From assembly GCA_028622995.1 (NCBI GenBank), contig JAJQJQ010000017.1, positions 2,108,001 through 2,172,000 of the forward strand: a stretch of DNA of 64,000 nucleotides, given 5' to 3'. Of the stretch, positions 36,154 through 47,226 are shown in pieces. The position numbers were made by a program, and so were the translations under genes. The stretch is from Panagrolaimus kolymaensis. Lineage: Eukaryota; Nematoda; Chromadorea; Rhabditida; Panagrolaimidae. Below the pieces are notes generated by a model, which was not told the origin of the DNA, did not search any database, and saw nothing but the letters and a program-made list of their open reading frames with translations. Each line of letters opens with the position of its first letter. Positions within the stretch are counted from its first letter, which is position 1.

Positions 36154-39100
36154 TCAAGGTTTTCTTGATGAATTAGATTCTTTTGGACCAAATTTCATGG
36201 ATTTTGGACGGTTAGGAGCATCTTCATCATTTTCATCTTCCAATGTAATTACATCAGGAGACACACGCCTTTTTGGAGCTTTCTTCGCAGATGATGCAAG
36301 CGTAGGATGTAAAACGGAATGTGAAGAACGAACAGCATTGATATTTGCTCTTGGTTGAAAAGGCATAGTTCCAGGACGTAAAGCAGTTACAGAAGACAAA
36401 GATGGCATACGAGGTCTTGGAAGCGGAGTTACATTGTGAGCAAGAGAAATTCCTTGAGATGGACGAACAAATTGTGAACGAAAGAGAGATGGTTTCAGAA
36501 GTGGGCGAGGAGTATCACTTTTTTGTAAAAATGGAAGCCCAGCATTCGTATTTTGCAATGTTGGAAATGAAGAAGTGACATGAACATTTTGCGTTGAGTT
36601 TGCCTCTTGATTTTCACCGTCATCAATCGATTGTACAGAAACTGAAGCTTCTTCTTCTTGAATGTTTTTAAAAACTTCATCTTGTAAAGGAAGAGAACAA
36701 GATTTTCGAAGATGATCCTGCCATTCAGTTTCACCAGCCTAAATGATAAAAAGAAAATATAATGAAAGAAAATAAAAGTACAAACTTCTACCGAGAGTTT
36801 TTCATCTTCATTAAAAGCAATCATACTATCATGATCTTTAATTTCAACAATGATATTACGATGCGATAAACAAAAATCATCAAACTCGTTATCACCAGTA
36901 GGATGATAATCAGGTTGTGTTGTAAAATTGACATTTTCCGGTGATGGATGAAAACGCAACAATTCGTCAATATCTGTGCGTTGGATAGTTCGGCTTGCTC
37001 CTTCGTTATCAAGAACTCTAGCAGTAATTTGTTGCTTGACAATTTGACGTTTAAAAATACAATCTTCCATTGTTCCCTAAAATGTAAATATGAAAGATAT
37101 TAAAAAGTTATACAATACGTACTTGTGAAATTAAACGATAAACATGCACAGGTTTGTTTTGACCAATACGGTATGAGCGGAAAATAGCTTGAACTTCTTT
37201 TGCAGGATTATGCTTAGCTTCAAAAAGGATAACTCGAGTTCCACCTAAAAATAAAAAATTAATAAAAAATATTCAAACTTTGTTTTTACCTGTCATATTT
37301 GTACCAATTGAGCCAGCATCAGTACAGAAAAACAAACGACCACGCTTATTAAGAGGATCATTAAATTTTTGAATCATGTTGTATCGTTTTGCTGCTGGAG
37401 TGCTTCCTTGGATTAAATAGTAATCAGTGTCTCTAAAAAGCAAAGTTTAAAAGTTATAAAGACGTTTTAAACTAACCTTTGCCATCCCCAATTTTTGCAT
37501 TCATTAGAAAAGTTAGGTCTATCTGAGAACCATTTTTTACTTTTTGCTTCTAGCATCCGAATCTAAAAAATAATTTAAATTTATTGATGAAAAAACTCTA
37601 TAACCTTACCAAAACATCAACGACTTCAACATAATGTGTGAAAATGATTCTGTAAACAGCAGTATGAAAATATATATATATAAGCTTATAGGTAAAAACT
37701 TACGTTTTCTCTCCAAGTTTTTCAAACCATTTTAAAAGTTCAAGAACAAATAAAAGTTTATTTCCTGTATGAAATGCGTCTGCAGTGCAACCATGTTTCT
37801 TTAGAATGCCAGAATACCAATCACCTAAAGAACGAGAATCTTTTCCTTTTGCATCGTTTTTCTTTTCCGATTTTTCGCACATTTTAACCAAATAAGGATA
37901 AGCTCCAATGCGATAAAGAGTGTGTTCTTGAGCAAACGCCTTTTGCTGAGCTAACATATTACGATCACCTTGGAGTTCCATATATCGTCCGTAAAGTTCA
38001 AGTTGAGGTGGAGACAAACGAAGAAAAATAACATATTCTTTTTTCTCGGGTAAAATCTTTGATAAAATTGAGAAATTTTGACGATTCATGACCATTTCCA
38101 ATTGTTTCCACAAAACGACAGCTTTCTTCTTCATGATTTCTGCATCTGATGCACTGGCTTCTTTAGTCGTAGCGGCATCGATAGGATTAATAAATAACTT
38201 TTGAAAATCCCTTAAAGATGGAAGCATACCCGGCGCTACAAAGTTGACCATATGGTAATCTTAAAAACAAATGTAATACAAAAAAAGTGAAGAAAAAAAC
38301 ATTACATTCATCCAGCTTATTTTGAATAGGAGTACCAGTAAGAGAAATTCTCTTTAATGTGGAAATTTTTTTAACAGCCTCGAATAATTGTGTTGAAGAC
38401 GAGTTTAGAACATGCGCTTCGTCACATACTACGATATCAGGTCCTATAATATTGAGTTTTAATAAGAATAAACAAATTTTGTTTTACAAACCTGGGGAAG
38501 TCAATAAATGTGGGGATAAGCTTTTGAAAGAGTTACGAAACATTTCATATCCCATAATAACAACCTTTCGATCACCTTTTATCCATTCCTTCAAAATTTG
38601 TCGACGTTGATTCCAATCTTTTTGAGTTGTTGAAACTTCATAAACTTTGAGAACATCCAAAATCGGATCATTTTCTACCAACCATTTCCGAAATTCGGCA
38701 CACCAATTAGGAATCAAACCAGGAGGAGCGAGAATAAGGACACGTCGAATGTGAAGTTTAATTTTCGGATGATTCAAAATTGTTTGAAGGAAGGCAATGA
38801 CAGAAAAAGTTTTACCCAAACCCATGCAATGTGCTGAAAAATTAATAATATTAGTATAATCTTGAAACATAAAATTAAAGTAAATTGAATTTAATCAAGT
38901 TGCTTAAACCATCATGTGAAAAAAATATATAATAATTTCAAATAATAACAACAAAAACTTAGTGAAAATTTATGTTGCTTTTTAAAAAGAGTTTATAATT
39001 AAAAATGAAAACAAAAATAAGCTTACCTAAAATAGCTCCAGTGTGGAGATTTGGTCCATTCTTACCAAGATTTTCGATACTTCCAATAAGACATTTGTAC

Positions 39101-42100
39101 AAAAACCGGATTCCTTCAGTTTGATGCTTTTTCAAAAGTTTAGTCAGTGAAGGATGAACTATGACTGGACATGGATCAGAAGAATTGGCATCAGTATCAA
39201 GAATAATTTCCTGGGCTCTTCGATCAAAATCGTCTAAAACAAATAACGGTTTTTAGCAAATAACATTTAAAAGACAAACCATCAACAACATCATCAAGAA
39301 CAATAATTTCATTAACTGTTTGACTATGTCGAGCAACCATATCGTTCATAGAAACACGTTGATTATTAGGAGCAAAATTTTTAACAGCTTCATTAAAAGC
39401 AGCTTTCGAATCATCAGTTGGTTCAATATCATTAGTTTCTCTTAAAGCATAGGGTAAAATAGGCTCCTTTACACCGATCTAAAGAGAAATATTATACAAA
39501 AAAATAAATCAAATGTTTTTTTAAATCTACTTACATCACCGTTTGCAGCTTTTTGCGACTGCTGCAAAATAGGAATAAAATGTTCAGAAGCACCATCATT
39601 TCTTCCAGCAACTAAATAAGTATCGGGAGTTTTTAATGGAACCATATACGGACTTCGATATGAAGATGACTTCTTTCCCAAAAATACATTTTCTGCGTCT
39701 CCATGTCCTCCCTAAAAGAATCAAATGGTTTAATAATTAAAATATAACACCCTTACATTGGTATCCATATGAAAAGAATCAGTGTCTTCATTGACAATTT
39801 CAGCATCAACTTCACTAACATGTAAACCTGCTTGTTCAGTTGCGCCATCACATGGTGAAAAGCTTAGAAGAGAAGTTGAATCTTCAGGAAATTCAACAAT
39901 GATGTTGGTGGCATTATTATCAGAATTATCGATATTAGCTACAGGTGCTTCACAATTTATTTCAGAAAGCTACAATAAAAAAATATATTTTGAGAAGAGT
40001 ATAAAAATTCATACATTAAGATGGTAGGATGCAGTAGAATCATTAACATTTACAATTTCTGGTAAAACAATATATTTTTCGTCGCTATTGAGGACATCGG
40101 GTGAAGTATTATCAACATCATTGAAGCCCATTTCATTTCCATGTCCAATAGTATTGCAATTATCTGGATGAACTTGTTCAACTTCTTGTAAAAGATTATC
40201 CAAAGATGTTCGCTTAAACATAATTATTTTTAAAAAAAGTGATAAAAAAAAATAAAACTTACGACATTAATCTCAACTTCTGGAAAAATAGCTTCTTGAG
40301 TTGCCATACCATGGGGAGGTTCTTGAGACAAAACTGTTGCATTAGGACCAATTTCAAATTGAGAGGAAACTTCGTTAAGAATATTGAATACAACATCGTT
40401 CTAAAACAAAAGTTTAAATTTAAAAAAAGAAAGCAAAAAAACATACGATTTCTAAAGCATCTTCAACATTTGACATAAATGTGTCGTTATCATTCGGAAG
40501 TTCGGAATGACTTTCAGAAATAATATGGGATGATGTTGTAATTCTGCCAGATGGTTCAACAACGCTTCTAAAAAAATGTTATAATAACGTAACACACGAT
40601 AAAGACTTACGATGCCGCGACTCCCTCAACATGATCTGATCTTTCTTGGCTAGCGGCTAATAAATCTTTGTAAAGAGTTTTATAGACACCAACAAATTTT
40701 TCGGGCGATTCCAATGGTGAAACTTCTTTTTTTACAGAACGTCCAAACAATGAAGGAAAGTAAGCAGGCATAATTGGTGGCACTTCCATCACATCGTCAG
40801 AAGCATGCAAAGTTTGAATATGTTGATCAGTGGAAGTTGATAAAGCTTCGTTTACATCAGTATCTTGAATCTCATTGAGTTTAATGTTGGAAGGAGTAGA
40901 GTTAGGATTGGTAAGATTTCCATTTTCTTCATCAAGCTCCATAGGTTCTTCAATAGAAAGCGTTTCACGAGAAAGAGAATCAGTGGTTAAATGAGTATCG
41001 TCATGAACGGCAGTATTCGATTCCTTACCTTCACACAAGCAAGTTTTTTGAACAACATCGATATCATTTAATTCCCGAGTATTCGTAACACTATTATCAG
41101 CAGACAGCTCAACCATTCCAGCTTCATTGGTTTTAGAAGATGCTACACCATCAGTGGGAATAACAGCAATTGAATCAGTTCTTGAAGGTGCAGAGGTACC
41201 AAAAAGTGATAATGCAGGATTAATAGGAGCCAGAAGAAAATCTGAGAATCGAACTCTTTTTACGACTGGTTCAGGAATAATAGTTTCAGTTGCAATAAAT
41301 CGCCTTTTACGGGAACCATCACAAGAAAACTTTGATTCAGTTCCATTAGATATAGCCTAAAAATAAAAAGTTACGTATGAAGTAACATAAAACAAGATGC
41401 CTCAATTTCAGGAGTAAGAATGTGGTGATCATCATGCTTATCATTAGCATCAGAAGATGTTCCAGCTCCATTTTCAGACAAAAGACGTTCATTAACCATA
41501 GAAAGACAAGAGTCAACGTCGCCACATTCAATGTTAGCATTTTGATTTACGTCCAATGAACAAATGGGAGTAACGTCAGCTTCACTTTCTTGAAGGTTTA
41601 AAGTTTCAGTTCGGGTAACAAGAAGAATTGAGGAGTTACTAATACCATCATTAGCTCGCAAAACACTGAAAAATTGTCTTAGTTTAAAAAGCAAAGGTAA
41701 TAAACATACCTTTCAGTTTCGAACATATCATTCGATGGTACTTGATCACTGATATTTTCTTGGAATGAAAGATTTCCATTAACAGCATCAATCCTAAAAT
41801 ATGTTGTTAAAATATAAAAACCAATCAAAATAACATACACATCAGGTTTAAGAAGAGCAACAGATGGAATTTCGTTGTTGGAGGATGAATTAGGCCTAAA
41901 ATGTGAAGCTTAACAGCTAATAATAATAAGAAGAAAAATTTACATTAATGCGTTTTCAGCTTCATCATATCGGCTAATAAATTCATTTACCAAGGGACGA
42001 GAAGCAGCAAAAAATTTCATTGGATCATCGTCAAAATAATTAGCCCAAATACTCAAGAGTTTGGCAAACGCTTCATCGAGATTGTCGGCCATTTGATCGT

Positions 42101-42104
42101 TCAT
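36154..42104 (-). CDS. Second ATRX/ARIP4-type SNF2 ATPase (RAD54L2-like)
   Basis: Twenty-one exons summing in frame to 1620 aa, first 42104-41944, last 36738-36154. The N-terminal 750 residues are low-complexity, acidic and Ser/Thr-rich with no domain that I know. The ATPase core starts at SLTKLLKKHQTEGIRFLYK, then ILAHCMGLGKTFSVIAFLQ (I), VVCDEAHVLNSS (II), ISLTGTPIQNKLDEYY (III), IIFTHYVEVVDVL (IV), LFFCTDAGSIGTNMTGGTRVILFEA (V) and FRSYRIGQNKPVHVYRLISQGTME (VI). The tail is Pro/Ser-rich and basic (KKAPKRRVSPDVI). The core resembles ATRX and ARIP4/RAD54L2, an androgen-receptor-interacting remodeller. It lies in tandem with the ATRX gene, so it could be a diverged duplicate. The junction 41401/41356 needs a GC-AG intron; every other intron is GT-AG. 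Confidence 0.85.
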
Positions 42105-42378
42105 GATGTTACTAAAAAAATAAATATTATTATTCCGAAGTTAATTAATTGAAAATCATAAAAACACGTAATGTAAAAAGCGAAAGCAACAGAAGAAAAA
42201 AGAAATGAAAAACAAAGAGATTCTGAATCTTTTGATATCGTAAACAAACGAGAGAAGAGGAAGCGAGCAAAAAACTTTCACCACGAAAGAGCTCATCCAC
42301 AAGTTCAACGAAAATTTTTGTTATAAACCTTTTAGCTTGCTGTTTTTCTGCTTTTTACATTTTTTTAAAATTACAACT

Positions 42379-43355
42379 ATGACTATTTTATTAAATGGCA
42401 AAACAGTTCTCATAACAAATGTTTCCACCAAATTAGGATATTCAATTGCTCAACGTTTGGGTTTTTCTGGTGCCAAACTTTTTGTAACGGTAAAACGAGA
42501 TCTTTTTTTTTGTTAGTCCATAATTTATAGCTGATTTCAGGATCCACATGATCAAAAGCTTCGAATGTCTGTACATGATCTTAAAGAATTAGGATTAAAT
42601 GTTGCTGGAGCTGTGGTCGATGTTACTGTTAATGAGCAAAGGAAAAAACTTTTTGAAGAAGTTGGTTCACTATTTTCTCTAAGTTGTAAATATTATATCT
42701 TTAAAATTTAGGTTGAAACCAAGTTCAATGGCTTAGATGTTTTAATTATAAACAATCCATCAAATACTGTAAAAGGAGAAATTATTAATGCAACAAAAAT
42801 GCAATTTGATGAAGTAAATTTGGAATCTTTTTTAAACTTTTATTATTGGTTATTCTTTTTTTTAGGTTTATACCAAATACTTGACTATTCCTTTCAAAAT
42901 TTGTCGTGATTCTGTTGGTCTTTTGTCAAAATCAGGGTTTGTTTATTAAGTTACTTATCTATGTATTTGACATTTTATGTTTAAGCAATGGCGGTTCTAT
43001 TGTCTTTTTAACTTCGTTTGCTGCATTTTCTCCTTTTGAAGAAATTGGCTTATATTCTGCAGCTCAAACAGGGCTATTGGGAATTGTAAAAACTGCTTCT
43101 ATGGATTTAGCAAAAAAGAATATTCGTGTTAATTCATGTGCTCTTGGAATGATGCGTGATGATGGAAGTGGAGCATTTTGGTCAAATGAAAAAGATGAAG
43201 CTCGTATTTCTCAACTTGCTCAAATGATTCCATTAGGAAGGGTACCAAAGAACACGGAATGTTTAGGGCTGGTTGAATTTCTCGCTTCGGATAGAGCTAA
43301 ATATATTACTGGAGAAAATTGTGTTATATCTGGTGGAGTTAGCGTTCGCATTTAA
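42379..43355 (+). CDS. DHRS4-like short-chain dehydrogenase with altered active site
   Basis: Five exons: 42379-42489, 42541-42660, 42712-42813, 42866-42936 and 42986-43355, 257 aa. Overall layout is a DHRS4-type SDR: GKTVLITNV, DVLIIN, GGSIVFLTSFAAFSPFEE, NIRVNSCALG, and the C-terminal YITGENCVISGGVSVRI. Key residues have drifted. The cofactor loop TGxxxGIG reads TNVSTKLGYS, NNAG reads NNPS, and the catalytic YxxxK is YSAAQ with Gln for Lys, although Tyr and the Ser of TS are kept. It may bind no NADP and be catalytically dead, or use another mechanism. DHRS4 proteins normally reduce carbonyls and retinal in peroxisomes; no SRL end is present. XPNPEP3 follows 140 nt later on the same strand. 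Confidence 0.85.
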
Positions 43356-43400
43356 CAATATCTTTTTGATCTCATTTTAGTTGTGTAGTTGTAAAATAGT

Positions 43401-43422
43401 AATAAAGTAATGTATTAATAAA
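43401..43422 (+). terminator. Polyadenylation signals between SDR and XPNPEP3
   Basis: AATAAA occurs at 43401-43406 and again at 43417-43422, about 50 to 65 nt after the SDR stop, followed by a T-rich stretch and the next ATG at 43496. Cleavage here followed by trans-splicing before 43496 would fit an operon. Confidence 0.5.
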
Positions 43423-43495
43423 TTTTGTCTTTGTAAACTGTGCATTATTGGTTATTTACCTTATTTTTGTTACATTTTTGATCAAAGAAATAGTT

Positions 43496-45058
43496 ATGTT
43501 AAAAGTTGCATTTGTAGAGATGCTTCAGCCTTTAAGAAATAATGGAATTCGTCATTTTTCGCACAAACCGTTATCAATCACAAGTGATGAATTTCGATCG
43601 AGAAGAGCCTCCCTACTTCATATAGCTGAATCAGAATTTCCTTCAACTTATGGTAAATCTGTTGCAGCTATTGTTAAAGGCGCAAATCGTTTTTGTTATG
43701 CTCCAGACGTTTTTCATCCATTTCGACAATCTTCATATTTCCGATATCTCTGTGGTGTTAATGTTGCTGATCAATTTTTGTATATCACTAACAAAAAATC
43801 TGTTCTTTTTATTAAAGATATCGATGATCATAGCGCTCTTTGGGATGGCCAACGTTACTCTTCAGCTGACCTTCAAAAACTTTCTGGTGTTGATGAAGTT
43901 CTCAGTGTGAAAGATTTTGAAAGCTTTATTGTAAAAGATATTGGTGATAAGCATATTCTCGCTGAATTAGATGACTTCAAAGATTCGTTCTTATTGAAAG
44001 AAATTGTGAAAAGACCTAATACAAAATTAATACCTATGGTAGATAAAATTAGATGGAGGAAAAGCTCAGCAGAATTGGAAATGATGCGGGAAACTTGTAG
44101 AATTGGTTCAGCAGCAATCAACACAATGATTCGTGAAAGCAAAATGGCTCCAAATGAAGCACATTTAAGTGGAAGATTGGAATATGAATATCGGCGCCGT
44201 GGAGCTTTTGGATCTGCTTACCGTATGTTAGATTTATAAATTTAATCAATCATAATAAAAAAAATTTAGCACCAGTTGTAGCTAGTGGACAAAGAGCTCA
44301 AACAATTCATTATCTTGATGCAGATCAGGTATTTTTTTTAACTTCAATATTGTATTTTGGTATTTATCAATTTATTTTAGGATATTTCACCAAATGATTG
44401 CGTTCTCGTTGATGCTGGTTGTGATTTTAATGGCTATGTATCTGATATAACTCGATGTTTCCCAATTAGTGGATATTTCAATGATCATCAAAAAGTTTTA
44501 TACGATGCTCTTGAAATGATTCAAACAGGTTGGATATTCATTCCATCATATTTTTAAAATTTTACTGAGTTTTAAATTTAGATTGCCTTAATTATGTTGA
44601 AAATGTTCGACCATTAAAATTGAATGATCTCTATTTTGCAATGCTTCGATCCATGGCAAAACATTTAATTGAAGCTCATTTTTTTGAAAAAGATGTTAAT
44701 GAAAAAGATGCTTTACATGTAAGTTCAAATAATTACGCTATAATAATTTGAATTTTAATTAAACAATTTTTAGATATGTGACGGACAACTCTGTCCTCAC
44801 CATATTTCTCATTATCTTGGTATGGATGTTCATGACACTTTTAGTGTTTCTCGTTCGATTGAAGTCCTCTCTAATGTCATCATTACTGTGGAACCAGGAA
44901 TTTATGTTCGAAAGGGAATTGAAAAGGTTAGAAAAGAATTTCAAGGTATTGGCTTTAGAATTGAAGACGATGTTTTGGTTACAAAAACTGGATCTGAAGT
45001 GCTTACAACAACATGTGTTCGTGGTTCAAATGAAATTGAAAAATTAATGAATCGTTAG
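43496..45058 (+). CDS. XPNPEP3: Mitochondrial Xaa-Pro aminopeptidase 3
   Basis: Five exons: 43496-44222, 44270-44328, 44381-44528, 44582-44718 and 44774-45058, 451 aa. An N-terminal creatinase-type domain (YFRYLCGVNVADQFLYI, ALWDGQRY) is followed by the M24 metallopeptidase fold. All five metal ligands are seen: Asp in VDAGCDFNGYVSDITR (two, 11 apart), His in HHISHYLGMDVHD, Glu in TVEPGIYVR and Glu in GFRIEDDVLV. The enzyme removes the first residue before proline; XPNPEP3/Icp55 trims imported mitochondrial proteins. The start MLKVAFVEMLQPLRNNGIRH is basic and amphipathic, a plausible mitochondrial presequence. It follows the SDR gene by 140 nt, probably in one operon. Confidence 0.95.
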
Positions 45059-45139
45059 CTATAGCTTTAAAATTGTATTAGCAATAAAAATAAAGTATAT
45101 TTATTTATTGGCAGGATGATAAGAAAAAAAGGCATTTAT

Positions 45140-47144
45140 TTAAACAAGTGCTGAATGTGGCAGGCGAAGGAGTTTTTCTGTGGGTTTTTGAAGGGGATTT
45201 TTTACTTCTCCACATTCTTGGGTTTCATCAAAAGCGAGAGGAGCGCCTCGACGATGAAGGGTTTTAGCTTGTAAAGGTTCAAGTCGAACTTTCGGCGGCC
45301 TTGGTGATTCTCGTAATGGCAATTGCCAAATGCTTTGAGGATCTCTGAAATTTGTTTCTTGAAGGGTTAATGATGGCGTTGTAGATTCTGCTCCTGAAGT
45401 TCGTCGAGACCATGTAAAAAACGCAGGCGATAATCTTCTCAACCGATGTGAGAAATCATTATTAGTTTCAGGCGGTTTTTGTTGGTGGTTGCTTGTTTCT
45501 TGTAGCTCTCGATGTTGTTGATCAATGGAATGTTTCACTGCTTTAGCCCTTTCTTGAACCCGTCTTTGAATTTCTCGACGCATTGCAATTCGATGCAATA
45601 GAGCAAGCAAAGCGGTGAATAAAAGAATCAACAATAGTGCTCCGGCAGCGGTGATCACGATATGATTTGAATAACCTTAAATAAAAGAACAATTTTTATT
45701 GACCCGAATTTAACTCACAGTTATGTTCATCGCTATTATCATTTTCGGCACAATTTGCTATAAAGAAAAAAATGAATTTTTTGATGAAAATTACATTAAT
45801 AAAATATTTACCAATTCCATTGCATTGAAGTGATTGATTAATACAAAGGCGAGTTCGCTCAGCACAAATATTATGTCCATCATCAATGCAAAATTCTCCT
45901 CCTTTGCATGTAAAACCATCGCATGGTTTTGATCCTGCTTCATTTACCAAAGAATTAACTTCAGTCCAAAGAAGTTTAAATCCAATGGGATTTCCTTCTT
46001 CCTCATATTTCATATATTGTTCTGCAGCGGGTGAATCATGGGTAACAAATTTTATTATAACCCTATTTCCTTGAGAAAGATATGATTTCATTCCTTCGTC
46101 TTTGTAATAAAGTTGACCTCCACAAAATCTAATTTCATTTGCTTGATCTATCCATCGTCTAGATGAACCCATTACATGAAAATCATGTTTATAACCATCC
46201 ACGATGTAAAGAGATGCACGCTCACATTCAGCTAAAAATTATAAATTTTACTGTAGCATAAATAAATGTGTGATCATATTTTTAAATATCAAATTATGTA
46301 GTCTAATTTTAAAATTATTGAAAGTTTGTGATTTTCTTATTTAAAAAGCCATTAATATTCAAACAAAAACACAAAAGCTTACAAATAGTTGGTGAAAGCT
46401 CTAAATGTACAAGGCGAATATAAATTCGCTTTGCTGCGTTCACTCTCAACAACCAATTACAGCTAACATTTCGAGGATACGTTGAAGGAAATCCAGGACT
46501 TAAAATTTCGCCATTTATTTCATTAACATCATTATGGCCTCCACATTCTCGACGCCAACGTGTATCATGATCACCATAATAACTAATGGGCTGAAGAACT
46601 TGGGCTTAAAAAACTTCATTCAAACTTTTTTGGTCAAAAATTAATTTTAGAAAAAACCTTCTGGCACAAATTCGTATTGAAGTCTAAAACCTCGTCTATT
46701 GGAAGCGTAAATTGAAACAAAATTTAAGAGAACATTTGATTGCATTGTTTTTAATGGATCTGGTAGGCGTTTACCACATTGCCGAGGACCAATATGTTTT
46801 TTTCCTTCTCGATCAGTAACTGTAAGCACAACATAATCATTTAAGCATTGAGCTGAACGAATATACTCGTTTTCTAAATCAAAATCAACAAAAACGATAT
46901 GTACAACAAATCCTGGATCTGCAGTTAAATTAAAAAGGCAATTTTGTTTGCCAGGATAACCTAAATTTATTGTAAAAAAATAAATTTTGTTTGACTTTTT
47001 TAAACTTAATTTCACACCTTGTGGATATCCAGGTGAAGTGAGAAAGCCAAGACGATTTTTACCCCCATTTATTTGTTCTCTGCCACAATCAGCGAATATC
47101 TTTTTAATAAAAAGTGTTGATAAAAAGGCTGCCCATGGCCACAT
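45140..47144 (-). CDS. Neto/SOL-2-like transmembrane protein: two CUB domains and one LDLa
   Basis: Six exons: 47144-47018, 46960-46658, 46604-46383, 46231-45812, 45757-45719 and 45675-45140, 548 aa. A short signal peptide (MWPWAAFLSTLFIKKIFA) leads into CUB1 (LTSPGYPQGYPGKQNCLFNL ... FRLQYEFVP), CUB2 (CGGHNDVNEINGEILSPGFP ... IGFKLLWTEV), then an LDL-receptor class A module (CDGFTCKGGEFCIDDGHNIC ... CAENDNSDEHNC), one membrane segment (IVITAAGALLLILLFTALLA) and an intracellular basic tail. Two CUBs + LDLa + TM is the Neto architecture; C. elegans SOL-2 and vertebrate Neto1/2 are auxiliary subunits of glutamate receptors. LEV-10-type proteins have more CUBs. The ATG lies 82 nt after the UTP4 stop, suggesting a shared operon. 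Confidence 0.85.
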
Positions 47145-47226
47145 TGAAATTTTTTAACAAAAAAAACTTTAATAACAAAAATCAACAACAAATGTAACAA
47201 TCATAGAAATTATAATAATAAAATAA

